From NCBI GenBank assembly GCA_963932465.1, contig OZ010799.1:157476761-157540760 (forward strand): a stretch of 64,000 nt of DNA. The letters run 5' to 3'. Position 1 is the stretch's first letter; each line of letters begins with the position of its first letter. Source of the stretch: Maratus speciosus (lineage: Eukaryota > Arthropoda > Arachnida > Araneae > Salticidae). The notes beneath the pieces are model-generated. The model saw only the letters and a program-made list of their open reading frames with translations. It made no database searches and was not told the DNA's origin. Below are positions 1-10,786 of this stretch, piece by piece. Position numbers and translations under genes: made by a program.

Positions 1-657
1 GATTTTGCACTACAGAATTTTCAAATAGGTAGATATTTTATCTGTTTATATATTTTTTTGTATAAGCTATATATGTTATTTTCTTTTCAGTTATGCATAT
101 AACCATTGTTTGAAATTTTAAACAACACTAAAAATACACTTGAAAGAATATCTGATCGTAGATCATAAAGAAAAGCAATATTTATGGATAATTTTCCTCA
201 AAAGTCACACTGAAAAACTCTGTAGCTCCGACCAAAATTGCGGCCTTTTTAAATCGATGTCATTTCTATATCATATTTTTTAATGAAAATAAATTACGAA
301 TAAAAGAAATATATTAATTATAAGCTTTTCTTAACTATTTAACATATTTTGATACTTTTATACAGTTCACTGCAGCGTTTTTGAGAAAAGTAACTTTTTC
401 AAAATTCAATTTTTTTTTTTTAATGAAATAATAATAAACAGCTATTTGAAGGACACTTGACCTACTTTTAGAAAAATTCCTTAGATACCAGCAAGTTTTC
501 CTCCACATCTCAGAACGGTTATCCTCATAAACTGCCACAACGCCCTATATTTACAGATGTAGGTTCAGGAGCAAGAGCAAGGGACACTCTAAATTTAATT
601 ACTTTAATTAATATTTTCGCCATCAGAAAGAATGACGAACGACAGGATGATTCTTTA
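1..657. other. AT-rich DNA without recognised gene
   Basis: No credible coding region, RNA gene or element end was recognised. The only notable piece is near 610-645, where the bases resemble the start of the direct repeat at 34619 and 38972 (a TTTTCGCCATC...GATGACGAA-like stretch), directly upstream of the TA target of the large palindrome. This is a weak similarity seen by eye. Confidence 0.5.
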
Positions 658-1630
658 TACACGGTGTCCGAAAAGTCTGGAAACGGTCGAATAACTCGTT
701 AAATGCAAAGCAGATTGAAAAACGAAAATATACATGTTAAATATTTTTTAAAAAGCTACTCAGTGATACCAAATTTGATGCCCGCAACCGACCCCCCGGT
801 GTTTTGAGGGGCTCCAACTTTGAAATCTTGAATGATAACCCCCATTTTTTATTGTAGATTCGGATTCTATGGACAAAAATACGTAACTTTTGTATTTAAC
901 ATTTTTTTCTAATCCTCGTTGATCACGGTGTAATTGAGCAAATAAAACAGATACATATTTTGGTTTTCCCAACCAGGTTTTGACATCTCGAAATCTGATT
1001 TGCCAGAACTTTTAACGTCAAAGTTGCCGTCTTTCGCGGAAATAGTGTTTCTCAAAAACCATCAGTGGAGATTGTTTTCATGGCGCTTTATATGCTTTTT
1101 CCATAAAAAATTAATAGAAATATATTAAATTAGTTTTCTATTTGCATGTCTTTTTATCAAGTCGATCATTTTAAAATAATAAACTGCGTATTTTGATATT
1201 TTAACGAGTAAATAAGCACCTCCCCTTCCGAACAGAAAAATGGTACTATACATTATTTGGGGGCGGAGTGTGTTGATATTCTGTGTGTTTCGATGTCTTC
1301 TGCTGTCAAAAATAATCACTTAATTCGGTACCGGATGGGAGTATATAATTTTATTATTATTATTACTATCGAATAACATAAAGTAACAAAAAAAAAAACA
1401 TACAACCATATAAAATCTTTTTGTGCTGGCAAAGGATGGGATGTAGCGTAAATTTCAAGTGGAGGAGGGTGAGATTATAGGTTTTGATAATTGATTAGTT
1501 ACTGCAACTACTGGCTAGCAAGTAGGGCAGAACACATTCAAAAATTCTAATAAATGTAATACTTTTTTGTAAATTAATATATTTTTTTCATTTTAACATT
1601 TTATTTCCTAATTTTAAATTTATTATTGTG

Positions 1631-1796
1631 TTGTTCAGGAAGTCTTGTCCGTTTAAGTAAATCAATTCGCACCGGAAAATCCTCCCTGGTAATTATTACA
1701 CATTAGATATAGGAATCAATGTCTAATTATTAAATGATAGAATTCTCCGGTTGGAATTGATTTTTCCAAACGGACACGACTTTCCGCACGACCCAA
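1631..1796. mobile_element. MITE nested in left half of unit A
   Basis: A 166 bp inverted-repeat element. Its left end TTGTTCAGGAAGTCTTGTCC pairs with a right end reading GGACACGACTTTCCG...ACCCAA, and inner arms share AATCAATTC and CCGGA motifs. The mirrored site in the other half of the unit (around 3200) and the related site near 4350-4390 lack it and read through as a continuous AATTTTAAACAATTG-like sequence, which acts as an empty site. No transposase; family unknown. Confidence 0.7.
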
Positions 1797-2451
1797 TAAT
1801 TTAAAACAATTGAAATTTTTTTATCTTTTACACTTATGAATTTATAATATAATTTAATTCTTTAAGCACTGTTGATTATTTCCTGGGGGGAGAAGACGTT
1901 TTAATTTTCATGGGGGAAGGATAATGCAGAAAAGTGTTTAATTATTTATTAATTTATACAATAATATAACAAATGTAAAAAAATATATAAATAAAAACGT
2001 TATTTCCAGAACAAATTAAAAACAAATCATTTTTTCCTACATTTTTTAAGCCCGAGAAGGACATTTATTTATATATTTCATTCAGTTACTTCAATGTTTA
2101 ACGTTAAAGTTTTGTAACAATTAAGTTAGAGGTTTTGCGGACAGTGTCCTTAAAAAAGGACCCGTAATTTTTATTTTACTGACACCCAGAATATTTAATT
2201 GAAATTTTCCATTTATAATGTACTTGAAAATAAGAAAATTTGTATTTTCCAATAAACTCGTTTATAAATTCTGATGTCAGACTATCCTTTCATCAGTTTA
2301 TAAACAGAATTACTCCGCGCTGGTAAGGGTTAAACCAAAAGAACATTGAAAAATAAAAACAAAATTTAAACAATATGATAATTTAAATACCCTAAAAATC
2401 TCTAAAATTTCCCTTCAAATTAAATCGAAATAAATGTTAGACTTTTAAAAT

Positions 2452-2485
<34 letters not shown>
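2452..2485. repeat. Poly(T) tract at centre of unit A
   Basis: An uninterrupted T run that sits at the symmetry axis of the inner palindrome. Its counterpart in unit A' is the A run at about 7471-7489. Confidence 0.9.
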
Positions 2486-2486
<1 letters not shown>

Positions 2487-3616
2487 TATTTTACACGTGC
2501 CTTATCATTTTGTACACACTCATCATAAGCATAATACAAAATCTGCAATAAATTTGCAACAAATATTTGCAACTTAAAAAGGACAAAAGTTTAAAATTTA
2601 TTTAGATTTCTTTTTAACAGAACCTAAGTTTTTAATGGGTTTTATGTATCATATTGTTTGATTTTTTAAAATTGTTCAATTGATTTAACTTATTTGTTTT
2701 AAAAATTGAAGAACGTAGAACTAACTGAATGAAATATATTAATAAATGCCCCTTCTAGGGCTTAAAAAATGAAGAAAATACATTGATCTGTTTTTAATTT
2801 GTTCTGCAATTATGTTTTAGAATATATTTTTTGTCACATAAGTTATTTTATTGTAATAATAAACAAACAATTTTCTATATTATCCTTCTGTTATGAAAAT
2901 TAACACGTCGTCTACCCCAGCAAATAATCATTACACTTTAACCCTTTCGAGACCGCATCGCGTACACGAATTTTATTTGGAATACACCGTGTTTTTTCAA
3001 CTGTCCCCTTTACTTGTGAAATACCAAAAAATCCTTTAATTAAAAAATTAAATAATATTATTCATTTATTAATGATGCCCAAAACAAATTCCACATGCAC
3101 CTTTTGACGATGAATATATGTGCCTCACAAATCCCGACAGAGTAAAAGAGTGAAATTATTTTTTTAATTAAAAATTTTCAAATATCAAAATTTTACTATT
3201 GTTTAAATTTATGAAAAAAATGTTAAATTGAAAAAATACATAAATTTACAACAAATTATTACACTTATTAGAATTATGGAAAATATTTTTGCCCTACTTG
3301 TTATTTTCTGGTTGCAGTAACTAATCAATGATCTAAATCTCCAATCCGACCACCACCTGAATTTTACACTACTTCCCTAATCTTTGCTCCGCCCGCACAT
3401 AAAAAAATTATATGTACTTCTTTTTCTTTTGTCCTATATGTTACTCTACAGTAATAGTAAAAAAATCCCATACACCCACCTCCTCACCACGATTTAGAGT
3501 AAAAAAAAAAAAAAAACAGCAGAAGCCATCGAAATGCCGAATATCCACGCCTACCACTACCAAATAACGAAGATTATCCTTTTTTTCTGTTCGGAAGAGT
3601 AGGGTCTTGTTTATAC

Positions 3617-3652
<36 letters not shown>

Positions 3653-4194
3653 GCAGGTTAATTGATTAGAATGGACTGAATGGATAAAATAAAAACAAAA
3701 ATACAAATCTAATTCAATATATTTCTGTTAATTTGCATGGCAAAAGCATATAAAGCACTTTTGCCATCGAAACCATCTCCATTGATAGTTTTCGACAAAC
3801 ACAATTCCGACTAAGGCGACCCACTTTGGCAACGAAAGCTTTGGCTCATCACATTTCGTGATTGCAAAACATGGTTGAGGAAACAAAATATGTATCTGAG
3901 ACATTTTGCTGGATTATACCGTCATCTACAAAGAATCGAAAAAAAAAAATGTTAAAAGCAAAAGTTGCACATTTTTCCCAGTAGAATGCGAATCTGAAAT
4001 AAAAAATGGGGATTATCATTTACAACTTCAAAATTTGAACGCCTCTGACCCCCAGGTGTTCGGTATGGGGTGTCAACTTCGGTATCACGGAACAGCTTTT
4101 AAATAAATATTTAACACGTATTTTTTTAGTTTATCAATGTTATATGTATTTCTTGAGTTATTCGACCGTTTCCAAACTTTTCGGACACCCTGTA

Positions 4195-5323
4195 TTTTGT
4201 CACATTTGATATTTTATTGTAATAATTTATAAATAATTAAACAATTTTCTACATCATCCTTCCCCTATGAAAATTAAAGTGTCGTCTTCCCCAGAAATAA
4301 TCAAGAGAGCTTAAAGAGTTTAATTATTTTTTAAATGAAAAAGTTTAAAAGGTCAAAAATTTTCAATTGTTTAAAATTATGGAAAAAAATGTTAAATTGA
4401 AGAATATTTTAAATTGCAATAAATTATTACGTTTATAAGAATTATTGAAGAAGTGTCTGCCCGACTTTATATTTTGGAGTTACAGTAACTAATCAATCTT
4501 CAAAATATATAACTCCACCCCCGCTGAAATTTATCCTCATCCTTTGCTTAGACTGCATAAAGAGTTTTTATATCTTTTATTTTAAATATTTTGTCCTATA
4601 TTTTGTTCTATAGTAATAATTTTACAAAAACTGTACACCAGCATCAGCCTCCTGAATTAAATGATATTTAAAAAAAACAGCAGAAGCCATCAAAACGCAG
4701 AATATCTGCACACTCAGCCCCCAAATAATGTAGATTATCCTTTTTCTGTCCGGGAGGGAGGGTGCATATTCACACGTTAAAAAAAAATCAAAGTACGCAG
4801 GTTATTATTTTGAAATGAATGATTGGATAAAAATATATGCAAATACAGTACTAATTTAATATATTTCTATTAATTTTTATGCAAAAAGCATATAAAGCGT
4901 CATCCAAACAACCACCACTGATTGTTTTCGAGAAACACTATTCCCGCAAAAGACGGCTAATTTGACGATGAAAGTTCTGTCCAATCAGATTTCGAGATGG
5001 CAAAACCTGGTTGTGAAAACCAAAATATGTATCTGTTTTATTTGCTCGATTACACCGTGATCAACGAATACTAGAAACAAATGTTAAATACAAAAGTTAC
5101 GTATTTTTGTCTGAAGAATCTGAATCTGCAATAAAAAATTAGGGTTATCATTCAAGATTTCAAAGTTGGACACCCTCTGACCCCCGGGGGTTCGGTTGCG
5201 AGGGTCAAATTTGGTATCACTGAGTAGCTTTTTTAAAAATATTTAACACGTATATTTTCGTTTTTCAATCTGCTGTGCATTTAACGAGTTATTCGACCGT
5301 TTCCAGACTTTTCGGACACCCTG
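4195..5323. repeat. Half unit B of the palindrome
   Basis: The segment repeats one half of unit A: it resembles 7970-9299 and ends at the terminal sequence CGGACACCCTG (5323). It starts directly after unit A and lacks a terminal repeat on its left side, so it is an incomplete copy. It contains the same motif order as the unit ends (TGTCCGGGAGGGAGG near 4747, ATATAAAGCGTCATCC near 4890). Confidence 0.7.
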
Positions 5324-5343
5324 TATATATATATATATATATA
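5324..5343. repeat. (TA)n at palindrome centre
   Basis: About ten TA units separate two terminal sequences facing each other (…CACCCTG and CAGGGTG…). It may be an expanded TA target site between two inserted copies; it is the likely tip of any cruciform. Confidence 0.8.
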
Positions 5344-5786
5344 CAGGGTGTCCGAAGAGTCTGGAAACGAACAGATACATATTTTGGTTTTCCCAACCAG
5401 GTTTTGCCATCTCGAAATCTGATTGGACAGAACTTTCATCGTCAAAGTAGCCGTCTTTTGCGGGAATAGTGTTTCTCGAAAACCATCAGTGGTGGTTGTT
5501 TGGATGACGCTTTATATGCTTTTTGCATAAAAATTAATAGAAATATATTAAATTAGTACTGTATTTGCATATATTTTTATCCAATCATTCATTTCAAAAT
5601 AATAACCTGCGTACTTTGATTTTTTTTTAACGTGTGAATATGCACCCTCCCTCCCGGACAGAAAAAGGATAATCTACATTATTTGGGGGCTGAGTGTGCA
5701 GATATTCTGCGTTTTGATGGTTTCTGCTGTAGAAAATTGTTTAATTATTTATAAATTATTACAATAAAATATCAAATGTGACAAAA
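5344..5786. repeat. Deleted half unit B'
   Basis: Inverted copy of unit B with two deletions. After the terminal CAGGGTGTCCGAAGAGTCTG the sequence jumps to ACAGATACATATTTTGG, skipping ~250 bp present in the other copies. A further ~430 bp is missing before 5740, where the text joins GTAGAAAATTGTTTAATTAT. It ends directly before unit A' at 5789. Confidence 0.7.
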
Positions 5787-5788
5787 TA

Positions 5789-8540
5789 CAGGGTGTCCGA
5801 AAAGTTTGGAAACGGTCGAATAACTCAAGAAATACATATAAGATTGATAAACAAAAAAAAAATACGTGTTAAATATTTATTTAAAAGCTATTCCGTGATA
5901 CCAAAGTTGACACCCCATACCGAACACCTGGGGGTCAGAGGCGATCAAATTTTGAAGTTGTAAATGATAATCCCCATTTTTTATTTCAGATTCGGATTCT
6001 ACTGGGGAAAATGTGCAAGTTTTGCTTTTAACATTTTTTTTTTTTCGAATCTTTGTAGATGACGGTATAATCCAGCAAAATGTCTCAGATACATATTTTG
6101 TTTTCTCAACCATGTTTTGCAATCACGAAATGTGATGGGCCAAAGCTTTCGTTGCCAAAGTGGGTCGCCTTAGTCGGAATTGTGTTTGTCGAAAACTATC
6201 AATGGAGGTGGTTTCGATGGCAAAAGTGCTTTATATGCTTTTGCCATGCAAATTAACAGAAATATATTGAATTAGATTTGTATTTTTGTTTTTATTTTAT
6301 CCATTCAGTCCATTCTAATCAATTAACCTGCGTTTTTTTTAATATTTTGATGTGTAAACATGCCCCTCATCTTCCGAACAGAAAAAAAGATAATCTTCGT
6401 TATTTGGTAGAGGTAGGCGTGGATATTAGGCATTTCGTTGGCTTCTGCTGTTTTTTTTTTTACTCTAAATCGTGGTCAGGAAGTGGGTGTATGGGATTTT
6501 TTTACTATTACTGTAGAGTAACATATAGGACAAAAGAAAAAGAAGTACATATAATTTTTTTTAATGTGCGGGCGGAGCAAAGATTGGGGAAGTTGTGTAA
6601 AATTCAGGTGGTGATCGGATTGGAGATTTAGATTATTGATTAGTTACTGCAACCAGAAAATAACAAGTAGGGCTAAAATATTTTCCACAATTCTAATAAG
6701 TGTAATAACTTTTTGTAAATTAATGTATTTTTTCAATTTAACATTTTTTTTCATAAATTTAAACAATAGTAAAATTTTGATATTTGAAAATTTTTAATTA
6801 AAAAAATAATTTCACTCTTTAACTCTGTCGGGATTTGTGAGGAACATATATTCATCTTCAAAAGGTGGATGTGGAATTTGTTTTGGGCATCATTAATAAA
6901 TGAATAATATTATTTAATTTTTTAATTAAAGGATTTTTTGGTATTTTAGAAGTAAAGGGGACAGTTGAAAAAACACGGTGTATTCCAAATAAAGTTTGTG
7001 TACGCGATGCGGTCTCGAAAGGGTTAAAGTGTAATGATTATTTGCTGGGGTAGACGACGTGTTAATTGTCATAACAGAAGGATAATGTAAAAAATTGTTT
7101 GTTTATTATTACAATAAAATAACTTATGTGACAAAATATTTATTCTAAAACATAATTGCAGAACAAATTAAAAACAGATCAATGTATTTTCTTCATTTTT
7201 TAAGCCCTAGAAGGGGCATTTATTAATATATTTCATTGAGTTAGTTCTACGTTCTTCAATTTTTAAAACAAATAAGTTAAATCAATTCAACAATTTAAAA
7301 AAATCAAACAATCTGATACATAAAACCCATTAAAAGCTTAGGTACCGTTAAAAAGAAGTCTAAATAAATTTTAAACTTTTTTCCCTTTTAAGTTGCAAAT
7401 ATTTGTATTGCAGATTTTGTATTATGTTTATGATGAGTGTGTACAAAATGGTAAGGCACATGCAAAATACAAAAAAAAAAAAAAAAAAACATTTTTAAAA
7501 GTCTAAGATTTATTTCGATTTAATTTGAAGGGAAATTTTAGAGATTTTTAGGGTATTTAAATTATCATATTGTTTAAATTTTATTTTTATTTTTCAATGT
7601 TCTTTTGGTTTAACCCTTACCGGCACGGAGTAATTCTGTTTATAAACTGATGAAATGATAGTCTGACATCAGAATTTATAAAGGAGTTTATTGGAAAATA
7701 CAAATTTTCTTATTTTCAAGTACATTATAAATGGAAAATTTCTATTAAATATTCTGAATGTCAGTAAAAAAAAAAAAATTATGGTTCTTTTTTAAGGACA
7801 CTGTCCGCCAAACCTCTAACTTATTTGTTACAAAACTTTAACGTTAAACATTGAAGTAACTGAATGAAATATATGAATAAATGTCATTCTCGGGCTTAAA
7901 AAATGTAGGGAAAAAAATGATTTGTTTTTAATTTGTTCTGCAAATAACGTTTTTGTTTATATATTTTTTTACATTTGTTATATTATTGTATAAATTAATA
8001 AATAATTAAACACTTTATCCTTCCCCCATGAAAATTGAAACGTCTCCTCCCCCCAGGAAATAATCAACAGTGCTTAAAGAGTTAAATTATATTATAAATT
8101 CAAAAGTCTAAAAGATCAAAAATTTTCAATTGTTCAAAATTATTGGGTCGTTTGGAAAGGCGTGTCCGTTTGGAAAAAATCAATTCGTACCGGAAAATTC
8201 TATCATTTAATAATTAGACATTGATTCCTATATATAATGGGTAATAATTACCAGGCAGGATTTTCCGGTGCGTATTGATTTTCTTAAACGGACACGACTT
8301 CCTGAACAACACAATAATAAATTTAAAATTAGAAAAAAAATGTTAAAGTGAAAAAATATATCAATTTACAAAAAAGTATTACATTTATTAGAATTTTTGA
8401 ATGTTTTCTGCCCTACTTGCTAGCCAGTAGTTGCAGTAACTAATCAATTATCAAAACCTATAATCCTACCCTCCTCCACTTGAAATTTACGCTACATCCC
8501 ATCCTTTGATCAGCCAGCACAAAAAGATTTTATATGATTG

Positions 8541-8574
<34 letters not shown>

Positions 8575-9299
8575 TTCCTTTATGTTATTCTATAGTAATA
8601 ATAATAATAAAATTATATACTCCCATCCGGTATCGAATTAAGTGATTATTTTTGACAGCAGAAGACATCGAAACACACAGAATATCAACACACTCCGCCC
8701 CCAAATAATGAATAGTACCATTTTTCTGTTCGGAAGGGGAGGTGCTTATTTACTCGTTAAAATATCAAAATACGCAGTTTATTATTTAAAAATGATCGAC
8801 TTGATAAAAAGACATGCAAATAGAAAACTAATTTAATATATTTGTATTAACTTTTATGGAAAAAGCATATAAAGCGCCATGAAAACAATCTCCACTGATG
8901 GTTTTTGAGAAACACTATTTCCACAAAAGACGGCAACTTTGACGTTAAAAGTTCTGGCCAATCAGATTTCGAGATGTCAAAAACTGGTTGGGAAAACCAA
9001 AATATGTATCTGTTTTATTTGCTCAATTACACCGTGATCAACGAGGATTAGAAAAAAATGTTAAATACAAAAGTTACGTATTTTTGTCCATAGAATCCGA
9101 ATCTGCAATAAAAAATGGGGGTTATCATTCAAGATTTCAAAGTTGGACCCCCTCTGACCCCCGGGGGGTCGGTTGCGGGGATTAAATTTGGTATCACTGA
9201 GTAGCTTTTTTAAAAATATTTAACACGTATATTTTCGTTTTTCAATCTGTTTTGCATTAACGAGTTATTCGACCGTTTCCAGACTTTTCGGACACCCTG
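5789..9299. repeat. Palindrome unit A' (inverted copy of unit A)
   Basis: Reverse complement of 660-4192 over its length, beginning CAGGGTGTCCGAAAAGTTTG and ending CGGACACCCTG. Its own axis is the A run near 7471-7489. Shared small frames (for example peptides containing RRHRNTQNINTLRPQIM on opposite strands at about 1125-1319 and 8642-8836) reflect the duplication rather than coding function. Confidence 0.78.
8144..8309. mobile_element. Mirror copy of the 166 bp MITE
   Basis: Starts TTGGGTCGTTTGGAAAGG and ends ...CCTGAACAA. It is the reverse complement of the MITE at 1631-1796 and lies at the mirrored position in unit A', so it was already in place when the outer inverted duplication formed. 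Confidence 0.7.
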
Positions 9300-9470
9300 T
9301 ATATATATATAGCAGAAATATCTTTTTTCTTGTAGTGATATCTTGCATCTTAAAAAATTGTTTTCATAAGTTACTTTATCATTGTAAACATTAGGAATGC
9401 ATTAGCGATTTTCTTATTAGATGTGCGTGCTAAGAAAAATATTTTGTTTTCGTAAAATCTTTTTAGATTC

Positions 9471-9474
<4 letters not shown>

Positions 9475-9555
<81 letters not shown>
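9475..9555. repeat. Poly(A) run joined to (TA)n microsatellite
   Basis: About 36 A residues followed by roughly 20 TA units. No retrotransposon body was recognised upstream. Confidence 0.9.
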
Positions 9556-9561
<6 letters not shown>

Positions 9562-9784
9562 TAATAACTATTGCCTTTTTTAAAAGTATTTCCTCCCTCC
9601 TTTTGAATATTTTTATTGGTAGTAGCAGATTTTTGTGTGCAAAATTTATTGAAAACTGGACTTATTTCTTTTTTAATGAAATGGTTATTTATTATTTAAT
9701 GTTATGTAATATTACCATTATTTTAATTAATTTTAATTTATCCATGGAATGCCCACACTAAGTATATTTTGCATGTTTTTGGGA

Positions 9785-10160
9785 TGAAAATTTGTGACGT
9801 TCCCATTTATTTTATTCCTATTCTATATAAATCCACCTCTCTCCCAGGATAAACTTTTAAAAACATCTTTAAAATTTCCCTGTCCATATTTGTTAATTTA
9901 TTATAAAATATTAATAATCATTAACCGATACCCTAATCGTCCCTGTCTTCAACTCTTCACACAGCAAACGATATTTCTAAGTTAAGAACTTGTAGGGTTT
10001 CCTTTTTTTTTTTTATTCTAGTTAAATCCACCCTCTCTCATGGAACACAAGTTTAAAAACTCTTTAATACTTTTAAATTTCCCTGCACATTTTTGTCAAG
10101 TTACAAAAAAAAAAAAAATCATTTATTTACACCCCCTCCCCCTCAACTTTTCACACAGCA
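9785..10160. repeat. Diverged ~205 bp tandem duplication
   Basis: The order of motifs AAATCCACC-CTCTC, TTTAAAAAC, AATTTCCCTG, CAT-TTTGT and TTCACACAGCAAA occurs twice, at about 9828-9970 and 10024-10160. The period is ~205 bp and divergence is substantial. Confidence 0.6.
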
Positions 10161-10277
10161 AAGTTTGAAAAGGGAAGAGCAAAACATTTTCTTATTTTTT
10201 TCATTTGACTTTTCGCTCTAATTTTGTTTATCACTTTTATTAAAATATAGCGATATATTTCTTTTAAAATATTAATA

Positions 10278-10319
<42 letters not shown>

Positions 10320-10786
10320 ACTTTTTTTTATTATTTTATCCTACTATATTCGTTTAAACAATGTAATTACAAACAGGATGTTTGTTTAAATTTTACGTGT
10401 AGTCACACCAATGCAAGAATTTAAAGAAAAGCAATAATAGCACCGATGTAAGATAATCAAATATAAATTTGTATCAAAACATGTTCATTCAATAACCTCA
10501 AATGTAAAATTTTTCCAGAACCACATGCGAAAGCTGTGCCATAGCCATACAATTATTCAGATCGTAGCCAAGGTAAGGAGCTATGCTATACTTGGGGAAC
10601 GAGGAACTTGATAGTATTGAATATACTGCGATCGTTATACTTCCGCGACAAGAAGAAGTGCGTTGACTATTTTAATAAAATCTTACCAGATATCTGTTTT
10701 TTTTTTCAAAATTTTAATGCAAAAGCGATTCTTTGACTAAATGAAACTGATTTAAGTTGAAATTTGTCACTATTATGATATGTATA

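Larger units (their letters stand above)
660..4192. repeat. Palindrome unit A (itself an older palindrome)
   Basis: The unit starts with CACGGTGTCCG and ends with the complement CGGACACCCTG at 4192, followed by TA. It folds on itself around the poly(T) tract at 2452-2485. For example, the segment around 1218-1310 (CCGAACAGAAAAATGG...TTCTGCTG) pairs with 3518-3600, and 2040-2130 (TTTTTTAAGCCCGAGAAGG) pairs with 2650-2780. The two halves of the unit are much more diverged from each other than unit A is from unit A', so the inner palindrome is older. Confidence 0.75.
660..9299. mobile_element. 8.6 kb compound palindromic (foldback) element
   Basis: Both outer ends carry the same terminal sequence in inverted orientation: CACGGTGTCCGAAAAGTCTG at 660 and its complement ending ...GGACACCCTG at 9299. 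Each is flanked by TA (658-659 and 9300-9301), as in Tc1/mariner-like and other TA-targeting elements. The left half (660-5323) pairs with the right half (5344-9299) around a short TA tract. Mirrored features include both MITE copies, the long poly(T)/poly(A) tracts and paired peptides in mirrored short reading frames. The right arm is ~0.7 kb shorter because of two deletions: one of ~250 bp just inside 5370 and one of ~430 bp near 5730. No transposase frame is visible, so the element is non-autonomous. The arms differ by substitutions, indels and homopolymer length, and the symmetry stops exactly at transposon ends, which argues against a simple assembly artefact. Superfamily is uncertain. 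Confidence 0.82.
9302..10784. other. Unique AT-rich stretch with simple repeats
   Basis: No gene recognised. It holds a long A run plus (TA)n, a diverged tandem duplication (listed separately), and another A run at about 10281-10318. Confidence 0.6.

Noticed and set aside
660..9299. Palindrome dismissed as assembly or library fold-back artefact
   Set aside because: The symmetry ends exactly at TA-flanked transposon termini and the arms differ by substitutions and large indels, so a real element is more likely, though read-level confirmation is still decisive.
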